Origin: Prevotella pectinovora
GTDB taxonomy: Bacteria > Bacteroidota > Bacteroidia > Bacteroidales > Bacteroidaceae
NCBI RefSeq assembly: GCF_000834015.1
Contig: NZ_JXQI01000062.1
Coordinates: forward strand, 62,001 to 126,000
DNA length: 64,000 bases
Reading direction: 5' to 3'
Shown in pieces: positions 34,380 to 43,239 of the stretch. Each line of letters begins with the position of its first letter. The stretch's first letter is position 1. The position numbers were made by a program, and so were the translations under genes. The notes under the pieces are model-generated. The model searched no databases and was not told where the DNA came from. It saw nothing but the letters and a program-made list of their open reading frames with translations.

Positions 34380-34410
34380 TTTGCAGAAAAATATTTTTTG
34401 TGTATCTTTG
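34380..34410 (+). promoter_or_regulatory. Promoter of the ileS operon
   Basis: TTTG at 34380-34383, exactly 19 nt, then TATCTTTG at 34403-34410: both elements are perfect. The leader to the ATG at 34454 is about 40 nt and AT-rich. Confidence 0.82.
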
Positions 34411-34453
34411 CCGCTCGATAATAGAATGTAAAGAAACAAATACAAAAAAACAT

Positions 34454-37400
34454 ATGACCAAGAAATTTGCCGAGCATTCAGGCTTGGATCTGACAAAAGT
34501 AAACAATGAGATATTGGAAATGTGGAATAAGAATGATATATTCCACAAGTCTATTGATGAGCGTGAGGGATGTCCACAGTTTGTGTTCTTCGAAGGTCCT
34601 CCTTCGGCAAATGGTCATCCAGGCATTCATCATGTGCTCGCCCGTTCAATCAAGGATACCTTCAACCGCTATAAGACGATGAAGGGAATGCAGGTACACC
34701 GCAAGGCTGGATGGGATACTCACGGACTGCCTGTTGAACTCGGAGTGGAAAAGGAACTTGGCATTACCAAAGCAGACATTGACAACAAAGAGTCAAGCAA
34801 ATATATCTCTGTAGAGGATTATAACCACAAGTGTCGTGAGAACGTAATGAAGTTCACGGCCGAATGGAGAAAACTAACTGAGGAGATGGGATATTTCGTA
34901 GATCTTGACCATCCTTATATAACATACGAGAATAAATATATTGAAACCTTGTGGTGGCTTCTGAAGCAGTTGTACAGCAAGGATCTTCTGTATAAAGGAT
35001 ATACCATCCAGCCTTACAGTCCGGGTGCAGGAACGGGACTCAGTTCTCACGAGCTTAACCAGCCCGGATGTTACAGGGATGTGAAGGATACAACCTGTAC
35101 TGCCCTCTTTGAGGTGCTTGACCCGAAAGAAGAATGGACGAAATGGGGCAAGCCATATTTCATGGCGTGGACGACAACTCCTTGGACCTTGCCTTCAAAC
35201 ACTGCTCTTTGTGTGGGTCCATCCATAAAATACCTTGCTGTACAGACATACAATGCTTACAATGACGAGCAGATGACTGTCATAATCGCCGAACCGCTTC
35301 TGCATTCCTATTTTAAGGCAGAAGGAAGTGAGGCCCCGATGGATGACTATAAGCATGGAGACAAGGTCGTTCCTTATCGTGTCGTTGGCGAGTATATGGG
35401 TACTGAACTTGAGGGATTACATTACAAGCAGCTGATGCCATGGGTTAAGCCAACGGCTAAGGTTGATAAAAACTCTCCTGCATTCGTTGCCGAATATGCT
35501 TCGGCACATCCCGAAAAAGTCTTCGTCGCAGAGAATGGCAAGGATAGCTTTGTTGAAATGGAAGACAGCGCTTTCCGCATTATCCTTGGTGACTATGTCA
35601 CTACGGAAGACGGTACAGGTATCGTGCACATCGCCCCAACATTTGGTGCAGATGACGCCAAGGTGGCTAAGGATGCTAGAATTCCATCCCTGTTCCTGAT
35701 TAACAAGAAGGGTGAGACACGTCCTATGGTTGACCTGCAGGGTAAATATTACACGCTTGATGAACTTGACGCAAACTTCGTGAAAGATTGCGTGGATGAA
35801 GGAAAATACGGACATCATGCAGGTGATTTCGTAAAGAACGCCTATGCTCCAGAATTCAACGTGGACGGTAAATATGATGAGAAGGCTGCAGCAAAAGCTG
35901 AAGACCTGAATATCGTGTTGTGTATGGAGATGAAACAGGAGGGAAGCGTGTTCAAGATAGAAAAGCACGTGCACAATTATCCACACTGCTGGCGTACAGA
36001 CAAACCTATCCTCTATTATCCGCTTGATAGTTGGTTCATACGTTCCACTGCAAAGAAGGAGCGTATGGCAGAACTCAACAAGACAATCAACTGGCAGCCA
36101 GAATCAACTGGAACAGGACGTTTTGGCAACTGGCTTGAGAATCTTAATGACTGGAACCTCTCTCGTTCACGCTTCTGGGGAACACCGCTTCCGATCTGGC
36201 GTGATGAAGATGGAGAGGAAATCTGTATCGGTTCGCTTCAGGAACTCTATGATGAGATAGAAAAGAGTGTAGAGGCGGGATATATGAAGTCAAATCCTTT
36301 GAAAGACAAAGGATTTGTTCCAGGTGACTATTCAAAGGATAATTATGACAAGGTGGATCTCCATAGACCATACGTTGATAATATCGTTTTGGTAAGCCCT
36401 ACAGGAAAGGCAATGAAGAGAGAAGCCGATCTTATTGATGTGTGGTTTGATTCAGGCTCTATGCCTTATGCGCAGATTCACTATCCGTTTGAGAACAAAG
36501 AACTGATAGACAAGCGTCTGGCTTTCCCTGCGGATTTCATCAACGAGGGAGTAGACCAGACACGTGGATGGTTCTTCACTCTGCATGCCATAGCAACTAT
36601 GGTGTTCGACAGTGTCGCTTTCAAGAACGTCATCTCTACAGGACTCGTTCTTGATGCCAAGGGAGACAAAATGTCGAAGCACAAAGGAAATGTCGTTAAC
36701 CCGTTCACGATGATTGACAAGTATGGTGCTGATCCGGTGCGTTTCTATATGATGACGAATTCAGAGCCATGGGACAACTTGAAATTTGACGAGAAGGGAG
36801 TAGACGAAGTTAGAAGAAAATTCTTCGGCACCCTATACAATACATATTCGTTCTTCAGTCTTTATGCTAATGTAGACGACTTTGACTACTCTCAGCCTGA
36901 AGTGCCTCTGAATGAGAGACCGGAGATTGACCGCTGGATTCTTTCCGCACTTCATTCATTGATAAAGGGTGTTGACAAAGAACTCGGCAATTATGACCCG
37001 ACACGTGCGGGCAGACTGATTGACAATTTCGTAAACGATGACCTCAGCAACTGGTATGTACGTCTGAACCGTAAACGCTTCTGGGGCAAGGAGATGAGCA
37101 AGGACAAGTTGTCGGCTTACCAGACTCTCTATACATGTCTTGAGACTGTAGCCAAACTGTTGGCGCCTTTTGCTCCTTTCTACTCTGACCAACTCTATCT
37201 CGATCTGACCAAAGCAACGGGCAGAGGTGGAGAACAGTCTGTACATTTGGCTAAATACCCTGAGGCAGACGAGAGCTTCATCGATTCGGATCTGGAAATC
37301 CGTATGGGAATGGCACAGAAAATCACATCAATGGTGCTTGCTCTTCGTCGCAAAGTAAATATCAAGGTAAGGCAACCGCTTCAGGCTATCATGATTCCTG

Positions 37401-38020
37401 CAGTTGATGATGAACAAAAGAATCATATAGAGGCAGTCAAGGACTTGATAAAGAACGAGGTAAACGTCAAGGAATTGCGCTTCGTTGAAGGCTCTGGAGT
37501 ATTGGTGAAGAAGGTGAAATGTAATTTCCGTACGATGGGAAAGAAGTTCGGAAAGCTCATGAAGGGTATTGCAGCAGCAATGGGTAATCTTTCTCAGGAA
37601 GAGATTTCACAACTTCAGACAACAGGTTCTTATGAGCTCGAGGTTGAAGGTCAGAAGGCTGTTGTTGAAGCAACTGACGTAGAGATAATCAGTGAGGATA
37701 TCCCTGGATGGCTTGTCAGCAATGAAGGTAACCTTACTGTCGCTCTCGATGTCGAGCTTACAGACGAGCTGCTTAATGAGGGAATGGCACGTGAACTTAT
37801 CAACCGTATCCAGAATATCCGTAAAGAGATAGGTCTGGAGATTACAGACCGTATTAACGTGACGCTTTCTCCAGATTCCAAAGTGGAAGCAGCACTGGCA
37901 GGATTTGCTGATTATATCAAGGCGCAGGTCCTCGCTGATAATGTATGTATTGCAGACAACGATGGAATAGCAGCTGAAATCGAAGATTTGAATATCAACA
38001 TCAAAGTAGCTAAGGCGTAA
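34454..38020 (+). CDS. ileS: Isoleucine-tRNA ligase
   Basis: Charges tRNA-Ile and edits valine. The 1188-residue class I enzyme has FEGPPSANGHPGIHHV at about 46-61, where the HIGH box is the altered GIHH. GWDTHGLPVELGVEKELG follows (about 85-102), the pattern of the long eukaryote-like type rather than the E. coli type. A CP1 editing insert (about 190-420), the catalytic KMSKH at 739-743 and a long C-terminal anticodon-binding and extension region complete it. The frame is open upstream to 34400, but that lies inside the promoter, and MTKKFAEHSGLDL is the normal start. It heads an operon with the DksA-like gene, lspA and two small Bacteroidetes genes. Confidence 0.95.
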   Translation: MTKKFAEHSGLDLTKVNNEILEMWNKNDIFHKSIDEREGCPQFVFFEGPPSANGHPGIHHVLARSIKDTFNRYKTMKGMQVHRKAGWDTHGLPVELGVEKELGITKADIDNKESSKYISVEDYNHKCRENVMKFTAEWRKLTEEMGYFVDLDHPYITYENKYIETLWWLLKQLYSKDLLYKGYTIQPYSPGAGTGLSSHELNQPGCYRDVKDTTCTALFEVLDPKEEWTKWGKPYFMAWTTTPWTLPSNTALCVGPSIKYLAVQTYNAYNDEQMTVIIAEPLLHSYFKAEGSEAPMDDYKHGDKVVPYRVVGEYMGTELEGLHYKQLMPWVKPTAKVDKNSPAFVAEYASAHPEKVFVAENGKDSFVEMEDSAFRIILGDYVTTEDGTGIVHIAPTFGADDAKVAKDARIPSLFLINKKGETRPMVDLQGKYYTLDELDANFVKDCVDEGKYGHHAGDFVKNAYAPEFNVDGKYDEKAAAKAEDLNIVLCMEMKQEGSVFKIEKHVHNYPHCWRTDKPILYYPLDSWFIRSTAKKERMAELNKTINWQPESTGTGRFGNWLENLNDWNLSRSRFWGTPLPIWRDEDGEEICIGSLQELYDEIEKSVEAGYMKSNPLKDKGFVPGDYSKDNYDKVDLHRPYVDNIVLVSPTGKAMKREADLIDVWFDSGSMPYAQIHYPFENKELIDKRLAFPADFINEGVDQTRGWFFTLHAIATMVFDSVAFKNVISTGLVLDAKGDKMSKHKGNVVNPFTMIDKYGADPVRFYMMTNSEPWDNLKFDEKGVDEVRRKFFGTLYNTYSFFSLYANVDDFDYSQPEVPLNERPEIDRWILSALHSLIKGVDKELGNYDPTRAGRLIDNFVNDDLSNWYVRLNRKRFWGKEMSKDKLSAYQTLYTCLETVAKLLAPFAPFYSDQLYLDLTKATGRGGEQSVHLAKYPEADESFIDSDLEIRMGMAQKITSMVLALRRKVNIKVRQPLQAIMIPAVDDEQKNHIEAVKDLIKNEVNVKELRFVEGSGVLVKKVKCNFRTMGKKFGKLMKGIAAAMGNLSQEEISQLQTTGSYELEVEGQKAVVEATDVEIISEDIPGWLVSNEGNLTVALDVELTDELLNEGMARELINRIQNIRKEIGLEITDRINVTLSPDSKVEAALAGFADYIKAQVLADNVCIADNDGIAAEIEDLNINIKVAKA

Positions 38021-38064
38021 TGCCTTAGTTGCTTTATATGTCTAACTCTTAAGAAATCAATATT

Positions 38065-38448
38065 ATGGCAACAGAAAAAACACGTTATAGCGATGAGGAA
38101 CTTGAAGAGTTCCGTGAGATAATAAACTCAAAGTTGGCTCTCGCACGTCGCGATTATAGTCAAATGATGCGCTCTTTGATGAACGCTGATGGTAATGACG
38201 TTGACGACACCTCGCCTACATACAAAGTGTTGGAGGAGGGTAGTACGACGCAGTCAAAGGAAGAGATGATGCAGTTGGCTAGCCGTCAACAGAAATTCAT
38301 ACAGGGACTTGAAGCTGCATTGGTGCGTATAGAAAACAAGACTTATGGAATCGACCGTATTACTGGCGAGTTGATACCTAAGGAGCGCCTTCGCATCGTG
38401 CCTCACGCAACATTGAGCGTTGCATCGAAGAATGCAAGAAAGAAATAA
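38065..38448 (+). CDS. DksA/TraR-like protein lacking zinc-finger cysteines
   Basis: A 127-residue secondary-channel regulator of RNA polymerase by homology. The N-terminal half is a helical hairpin (about 9-90) ending MQLASRQQKFIQGLEAALVRI. The C-terminal globular part reads YGIDRITGELIPKERLRIVP then HATLSVASKNARKK. Relatives usually have Cys where Asp stands in YGID, and there is no Cys anywhere in this protein, so it cannot bind zinc by the C4 finger. The fold could still form. It lies between ileS and lspA, a position I recall as conserved in Bacteroidales. Gene start 45 bases after the ileS stop. Confidence 0.88.
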   Translation: MATEKTRYSDEELEEFREIINSKLALARRDYSQMMRSLMNADGNDVDDTSPTYKVLEEGSTTQSKEEMMQLASRQQKFIQGLEAALVRIENKTYGIDRITGELIPKERLRIVPHATLSVASKNARKK

Positions 38449-38453
38449 AAACG

Positions 38454-39110
38454 ATGGCATTTATTAAGGTAAACAAGAAAGGGCTTCTCGTAAGCGTCGT
38501 GATAATACTGGCACTCCTTATCGACCAGATCATAAAGATTGAGGTTAAGACAGGAATGCCGTTGGGAGGACAGATCCATATAACGGACTGGTTTTATATA
38601 AAGTTTATTGAGAACAACGGCATGGCATATGGCATGACGTTTATAAACAAGCCTGTTCTAAGCGTTTTCCGTATAGTTTTGATCAGTTTGCTTGGATGGT
38701 ATATTTGCCGTCAGGTGAAAACTGGAGCACGTACGTTCTATATTATTGTCCTTGGCCTTGTTTTTGCAGGAGCTTTGGGCAATCTTATAGATTGTATGTT
38801 CTATGGTCTTGTATTCAGTGGCTCATCGCCTTATTTCACATCTTATCTCGTCCCGTTTGGAGAAGGCTATTCCGGCTTCCTTACAGGTAGGGTCGTGGAT
38901 ATGTTTTATTTTCCGTTGATAGTCACGACATGGCCTGAATGGGTGCCGGTTTGTGGAGGTGATGAATTCGTTTTTTTCAGTCCGATATTCAATTTCGCTG
39001 ATAGTTGTATCAGTGTAGGTTTTGTACTTCTTGTGCTTTTCTGTCGTCAGGAACTTGCACAATTGTCTTCGGATTCTAAAAAGTCAATGCGAAGAGATGA
39101 GCCAGAGTGA
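38454..39110 (+). CDS. lspA: Lipoprotein signal peptidase
   Basis: Inner-membrane aspartic protease that removes signal peptides from prolipoproteins, which are numerous in this window. The 218 residues show four helices. The catalytic region has GNLIDCMFYG (about 104-113) and GRVVDMFYFP (about 145-154), then FNFADSCISVG (about 180-190), which holds the second catalytic Asp. ENNGMAYGM at about 53-61 is also typical. Bacteroidetes enzymes carry the extra loop between helices seen here. The start is six bases after the DksA-like stop. Confidence 0.93.
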   Translation: MAFIKVNKKGLLVSVVIILALLIDQIIKIEVKTGMPLGGQIHITDWFYIKFIENNGMAYGMTFINKPVLSVFRIVLISLLGWYICRQVKTGARTFYIIVLGLVFAGALGNLIDCMFYGLVFSGSSPYFTSYLVPFGEGYSGFLTGRVVDMFYFPLIVTTWPEWVPVCGGDEFVFFSPIFNFADSCISVGFVLLVLFCRQELAQLSSDSKKSMRRDEPE

Positions 39111-39174
39111 TTCTGCCCTTTTGATGGGCGACAATGGAATTTGGATTTTTTAGGGTAAGGTTTTGAATAAACAA

Positions 39175-40140
39175 ATGATGGAACGAGGTTTCTATTTTCT
39201 TACATTGCTGTTTCTGTCCTGCTCTTTGCTGTATTCGTGCAAGCCACAGGTTCCTGGCGAATATCTGCAACCTGACGAGATGGAAGATATCTTGTATGAC
39301 TATCACATAGCTTTGGGTATGCTTGATGACAATTCTGATGACGGAATGAAGCGAACCATGTATGAGATGTCTGTATTGAGGGAACATGGAGTTTCACAAG
39401 CGTTGTTTGACTCTTCACTTGTTTATTATAGTCGTCATTCGGACAGATTTCAGAAGATTTACGAGAATCTGACAAAACGTCTTGGTGACGAGGCTGTAGC
39501 ATTAGGTGCTTCGGCAAGTGATATAGGCAATTTTGGAGACAGTATGGAGAAAGGCGATACGGCAAATGTCTGGAAAGATGCCACGTCATTTATGTTGGCC
39601 ACTCTTCCTCCCAACAATGTCAGATCCTTTACTTTGTCTGCAGATACGGCTTTCCACAATGGGGATAAAATCGTGTTGAGTTTTAAAACACAGTTCATCT
39701 TCCAGGATGGGTATAAAGATGGCGTGGCTCTGTTGGCTGTAAGATTCTCCAACGACAGTGTTGCAACTCGTACTGTCCATCTCTCTGAGTCAACGAGCTA
39801 TGATTTGGCGATATCTGATGATGCAAGGCTTGGTATAAAGAATGTAAGTGGCTTTATTACTTTGCAAGGTTCGGCAAACTCTTCTCAGACGACTTTGAAG
39901 CTGATGTTCGTTGAAAACGTTCGTTTGATAAGATGTCATGTAAACGGTATCCCATCTTCAGCTGCTTCTTCCGTAGATGTAATTGATTCTGTAAAGGCTG
40001 ATGGGCTGAAACCCGTTACTGAACAGTCTCAACATCCGCAACCTGTCAAGCAGTCTCCTCAGCCTCTTAGGGAAATTGGCCCACAACCTGATAAGCTGAT
40101 GAGGATGACGGATAATAAACTTTCTGACAAGATATCATGA
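39175..40140 (+). CDS. DUF4296 domain lipoprotein
   Basis: A Bacteroidetes secreted protein of unknown function. From the ATG at 39175 there are 321 residues: a lipoprotein signal ending LLYSC at about 22, then the DUF4296 region (about 25-115) with GEYLQPDEMEDILYDYHIA and a helical MYEMSVLREHGVSQALFDSS segment. A beta-rich second half follows, with a Gln/Pro/Lys-rich tail (QSQHPQPVKQSPQPL). Upstream TTG at 39163 and ATG at 39178 are alternatives. The stop overlaps the next gene by four bases (ATGA). Confidence 0.85.
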   Translation: MMERGFYFLTLLFLSCSLLYSCKPQVPGEYLQPDEMEDILYDYHIALGMLDDNSDDGMKRTMYEMSVLREHGVSQALFDSSLVYYSRHSDRFQKIYENLTKRLGDEAVALGASASDIGNFGDSMEKGDTANVWKDATSFMLATLPPNNVRSFTLSADTAFHNGDKIVLSFKTQFIFQDGYKDGVALLAVRFSNDSVATRTVHLSESTSYDLAISDDARLGIKNVSGFITLQGSANSSQTTLKLMFVENVRLIRCHVNGIPSSAASSVDVIDSVKADGLKPVTEQSQHPQPVKQSPQPLREIGPQPDKLMRMTDNKLSDKIS

Positions 40141-40340
40141 GCAGGAGGGGATTCACACGTAGGATAGCATCTAATGGTGTTTCTTTAGATGGAAAGGAAC
40201 TAGGGCGCTATGTTGTTGAGTTGCGGGATGATGAGGTGATTGATTATTATCCCTTATTGTCTGAGCTGCCTTTTACTGAATGGATACCCACGTCGGTAAA
40301 GTTGGTTAGAGAAAAGGGGCGCATTATATGGTTGGTGTAG
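40137..40340 (+). CDS. Small conserved-looking protein of the lspA operon
   Basis: A 67-residue product whose ATG overlaps the previous stop in an ATGA, a strong sign of translational coupling. It reads RRIASNGVSLDGKELGRYVV then ELRDDEVIDYYPLLSELPFTE, with no signal or membrane helix. It is followed by a 20-bp terminator stem. I do not know a function, but the coupling and composition support a real gene. Confidence 0.7.
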   Translation: MSRRGFTRRIASNGVSLDGKELGRYVVELRDDEVIDYYPLLSELPFTEWIPTSVKLVREKGRIIWLV

Positions 40341-40415
40341 TGATTTTCCGAATCTGCTTTTTGTCCTGTTTTCAATGATGCCTTTCCAGTTCGTGGTGTC
40401 ATCGTTTTAATATGA

Positions 40416-40472
40416 AACAACAATAAAAGCTGAACTGCATTTTACATGTGCGGTTCAGCTTTTATTGTTGTT
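40416..40472. terminator. Bidirectional 20-bp stem terminator
   Basis: AACAACAATAAAAGCTGAAC (40416-40435) is perfectly complementary to 40453-40472, with a 17-nt loop. It lies between the convergent lspA operon and pepD. Confidence 0.85.
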
Positions 40473-40495
40473 CTCTTTTCTAGAGTCTGATCTTG

Positions 40496-41953
40496 TTATT
40501 TCTTAGGCATGTTCTTTAGAATCTCTAACAGGTGATCCCAAACCATTTGTACGGTAGGAATGAGAAGACGCTCGTCTGGAGAGTGAACGCCACGGAGTGT
40601 AGGTCCGAAAGAAACCATATCCATCTGTGGATATTTCTCTGAGAAGAGACCACATTCCAGACCGGCGTGAATACCGATTACCAGTGGGTCTTTCTTGAAA
40701 AGTTTCTTGTATGTTTCAACAACTATCTTTGTCAGCTCGCTGTTTGGATTCATCTTCCATGCTGGGTAAGAGTCGTCAACAGTGACTTCAGCTCCTCCCA
40801 ATATGAAAGCTGCCTTGACTGTGTTTGTCATATTCTGCAGGTTGCTCATCACGTTTGAGCGTTGTGAAGCTACTACAACGATTTCTGTATCCTTCGTTAC
40901 AACACTTGCAACATTGTTGGATGTCTCCACCATCCATTCAAGTTCTTTGTCCTGGCACATTGCCAATACACCGTTATATACGGCTTGAAGGGCGTATATG
41001 AACTTTGTAGAGTTCTCTTTCGGTAAAACTCTTTCAGCCTCGCAACTCTCAAGGGCGGCGGTCATATTTGGTTCTGTTACGTGGAACTCATCCTCAAATC
41101 CTGCTACCATGATGTTCCAGTCAGCCTTTATGGTTTCCTTGTCTTTTGCAGGCACGGCGAACACTACCATTCCATCGCGGGGGATAGCGTTGTGCATGCG
41201 GCCGGCATTGAAGTTAGCCAAGCGGAGGTCTGTCTTCTCCTGCTCGGTGAAGAGGAAACGGGTAAGGAACTTGATGCAGTTTGCACGCTTCTTGTTGATG
41301 TCGTCACCGCTATGTCCGCCTACGAGTCCGTTGATGCTTGCCTTCATGAAGAAATAGTCAGCGGGAGCCTCTTCCTTGTTGAATTTGAAGGTTGCAGTAG
41401 TTGTCTGTCCACCGGCACAACTTATAAATATCTGTCCTTCGTCTTCGCTATCCAGATTGATAAGCATGTTGCCTTTCATGAATCCAGACTCCATTCCGTG
41501 AGCTCCGGTAAGTCCTGTTTCCTCGTCGCGTGTGAATACGCATTCAATAGGTCCGTGCTCTATCTCGTTGCTGTCAAGAATAGCCATTTCGATGGCACAT
41601 CCGATACCGTCATCAGCTCCCAGAGTAGTTCCCTTTGCCTTCATCCATTCACCGTCAACATAAGTTTGGATAGCGTCTTTCGTGAAGTCGATATCGACGT
41701 CTACAAGTTTTTCGCAAACCATATCCATGTGGCTCTGCAGAATTACGGTCTTGCGGTCTTCGTATCCCTTGGTAGCAGGTTTCCTGATGATTACGTTGCC
41801 TGTCTTGTCTACCTGTGTGTCGAGGTTTCTGCTCTCTCCGAATTCTTTCAAGAATTCAATCATCTTCTCTTCGTGTTTAGAAGGGCGGGGAATTTGGTTG
41901 ACCCTTGCAAATTGTTCAAAGACACAAGCTGGTTTTAATTCGCTGTTGTTCAT
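40496..41953 (-). CDS. pepD: Aminoacyl-histidine dipeptidase (cytosol non-specific dipeptidase, M20)
   Basis: Cleaves dipeptides such as Xaa-His in the cytoplasm with two metal ions. The 485-residue product starts MNNSELKPACVFEQFARVNQ then IPRPSKHEEKM. Metal-binding motifs are VILQSHMDMVCEK (about 68-80), TTLGADDGIGCA (about 108-119) and the catalytic acid segment CVFTRDEETGLTGAHGM (about 138-154). The C-terminal GIHAGLECGLFSEKYP and FGPTLRGVHSPDERL complete the active site. It stands alone between two convergent or divergent neighbours. Confidence 0.94.
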   Translation of the reverse strand: MNNSELKPACVFEQFARVNQIPRPSKHEEKMIEFLKEFGESRNLDTQVDKTGNVIIRKPATKGYEDRKTVILQSHMDMVCEKLVDVDIDFTKDAIQTYVDGEWMKAKGTTLGADDGIGCAIEMAILDSNEIEHGPIECVFTRDEETGLTGAHGMESGFMKGNMLINLDSEDEGQIFISCAGGQTTTATFKFNKEEAPADYFFMKASINGLVGGHSGDDINKKRANCIKFLTRFLFTEQEKTDLRLANFNAGRMHNAIPRDGMVVFAVPAKDKETIKADWNIMVAGFEDEFHVTEPNMTAALESCEAERVLPKENSTKFIYALQAVYNGVLAMCQDKELEWMVETSNNVASVVTKDTEIVVVASQRSNVMSNLQNMTNTVKAAFILGGAEVTVDDSYPAWKMNPNSELTKIVVETYKKLFKKDPLVIGIHAGLECGLFSEKYPQMDMVSFGPTLRGVHSPDERLLIPTVQMVWDHLLEILKNMPKK

Positions 41954-42248
41954 AAATGTATATTTATTTAAAGTTTAAAGTTTGTAAGTTCAGAATCTTT
42001 GAATGATGAAAATATTGTTAGCAACGTCAATAAAATCAGTAGCTTGACCAAAATTCTTCATTCTTCATTCTTTATTTTTCATATAATATTCTATCTTTGC
42101 ATGCAAATTTAGGCAAAAAGCTTGAAAACCGCTTATTGCGCATGTTAATATTTGCAATATATGCAATAATTAAGGGAGAATCCGTTATATATGCGGTGTC
42201 TGATGGCAAATATAAATTGGTAATAACAAAAAACGGAATATTAATAAG
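41954..42248. other. Divergent gap between pepD and the OmpH-like gene
   Basis: A 295-bp AT-rich gap with no gene. It holds a small tandem of CATTCTT-type units (42055-42070), a rightward -7 element at 42092-42099, and a leader of about 145 nt before the OmpH-like gene. No convincing -7 element for pepD was found. Confidence 0.5.
42092..42099 (+). promoter_or_regulatory. -7 element of the OmpH-like gene
   Basis: TATCTTTG, an exact TAnnTTTG match about 150 bases before the start at 42249. No clear TTTG at the -33 distance. The resulting leader is long compared with other genes in this window. Confidence 0.45.
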
Positions 42249-42839
42249 ATGAACAAGAAAATGGTTCGTGTAATGTCAGTTATGGCGATTGCTTTGCTGG
42301 CAATGGCTTCTTGCAACAAGGAAGCGCAAAAGGTTGATGAAAAGACTCAGGCTCATGCTACTCAGTCTGGCTCTGTAAAGATTGCTTATGTTGAGGTAGA
42401 CTCAATCATGTCACAGTATAAATTCTGTAAGGAATATTCACTTATACTCCAGAAAAAGAGTCAGAATATAGAAAACACTCTGGCTGCTAAGCAGAATTCT
42501 TTGCAGGCTGCAGCTGCAAAGTTTCAGCAGGATGTACAGAACAACAAATATACTCAGCAACAGGCTGAGGCTGTCCAGGCAAATCTTCAAAAACAGGGTG
42601 CTGACTTGCAGGCTCTTCAGCAGAGACTAGGAGCAGAGTTCCAGAATGAGACCAATACATTCAACAAGGCATTGCGCGATAGCATACAGCATTATCTTGC
42701 TGCATACAATAAAGACAAGAAATATGGCTTGATATTGAGCAAGGCCGGTGATAATATTCTCTATGCTGACAAAGCATACGATATAACCAATGAGGTTATC
42801 GCGGGCTTGAATAAGGCTTATAAGCCAGCTAAGAAATAA
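42249..42839 (+). CDS. OmpH/Skp-family periplasmic chaperone-like lipoprotein
   Basis: Skp-like proteins escort unfolded outer-membrane proteins through the periplasm. The 196-residue product has a lipoprotein signal, MNKKMVRVMSVMAIALLAMASC, lipid Cys at about 22. The conserved start KIAYVEVDSIMSQYKFCKEY follows (about 44-63), then a Gln/Ala-rich coiled coil of about 90 residues (ENTLAAKQNSLQAAAAKFQQ), and YGLILSKAGDNILYADKAYD near the C-terminus. Lipidation means it is membrane-anchored, unlike soluble E. coli Skp. It is a single gene with its own terminator. Confidence 0.87.
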   Translation: MNKKMVRVMSVMAIALLAMASCNKEAQKVDEKTQAHATQSGSVKIAYVEVDSIMSQYKFCKEYSLILQKKSQNIENTLAAKQNSLQAAAAKFQQDVQNNKYTQQQAEAVQANLQKQGADLQALQQRLGAEFQNETNTFNKALRDSIQHYLAAYNKDKKYGLILSKAGDNILYADKAYDITNEVIAGLNKAYKPAKK

Positions 42840-42857
42840 ATACGATGATAATAAAGG

Positions 42858-42896
42858 TTAAGGGACGATACCAAGGATTCGTTCCTTAATTTTTTA
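42858..42896 (+). terminator. Terminator of the OmpH-like gene
   Basis: TTAAGGGACGA (42858-42868) pairs with TCGTTCCTTAA (42879-42889) with one G-U, followed by TTTTTT. Confidence 0.82.
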
Positions 42897-43239
42897 TTTC
42901 GCTTTTCATCGTCGTTCTTGTCCTATGATATAGGTGTAGTTTTGCATTGATGAAATATGATTGACAGGCAGAAGACATTGGTCTCTATATGTTGAATGTA
43001 TTTTAGATGCTTTAATGGGGTGTCTTCTTCTGTCGGAATAGGTGGGTATTAACACTGAGTTCTTATTGTGCTCATTGTTATTTTTGCTTGATTGTTGTTC
43101 TGTGTAACCTTTGTCTTGCATAAGAAACACTTGTTCGCATGTCTTCATGGCGTTGTTTCCGCATTGTCAAAGCTGTCTTTTGCCTTAATGGAGAATGGCG
43201 ATTTCTTTTCAGGATGCTGATATCAATATAAATGATAAT
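42897..43239. other. Gap before the FAD oxidoreductase
   Basis: About 340 bases without a supported gene. A minus-strand frame (42906-43148) is open but has no signal of coding. GTAACCTTTG near 43110 resembles a -7 element with one extra base, with TTTTTG about 18 nt upstream, and is the best promoter candidate here. Nothing else stands out. Confidence 0.4.

Noticed and set aside
42906..43148. 80-codon minus-strand frame
   Set aside because: No homology, no promoter and no coding bias; it lies in an AT-rich gap.
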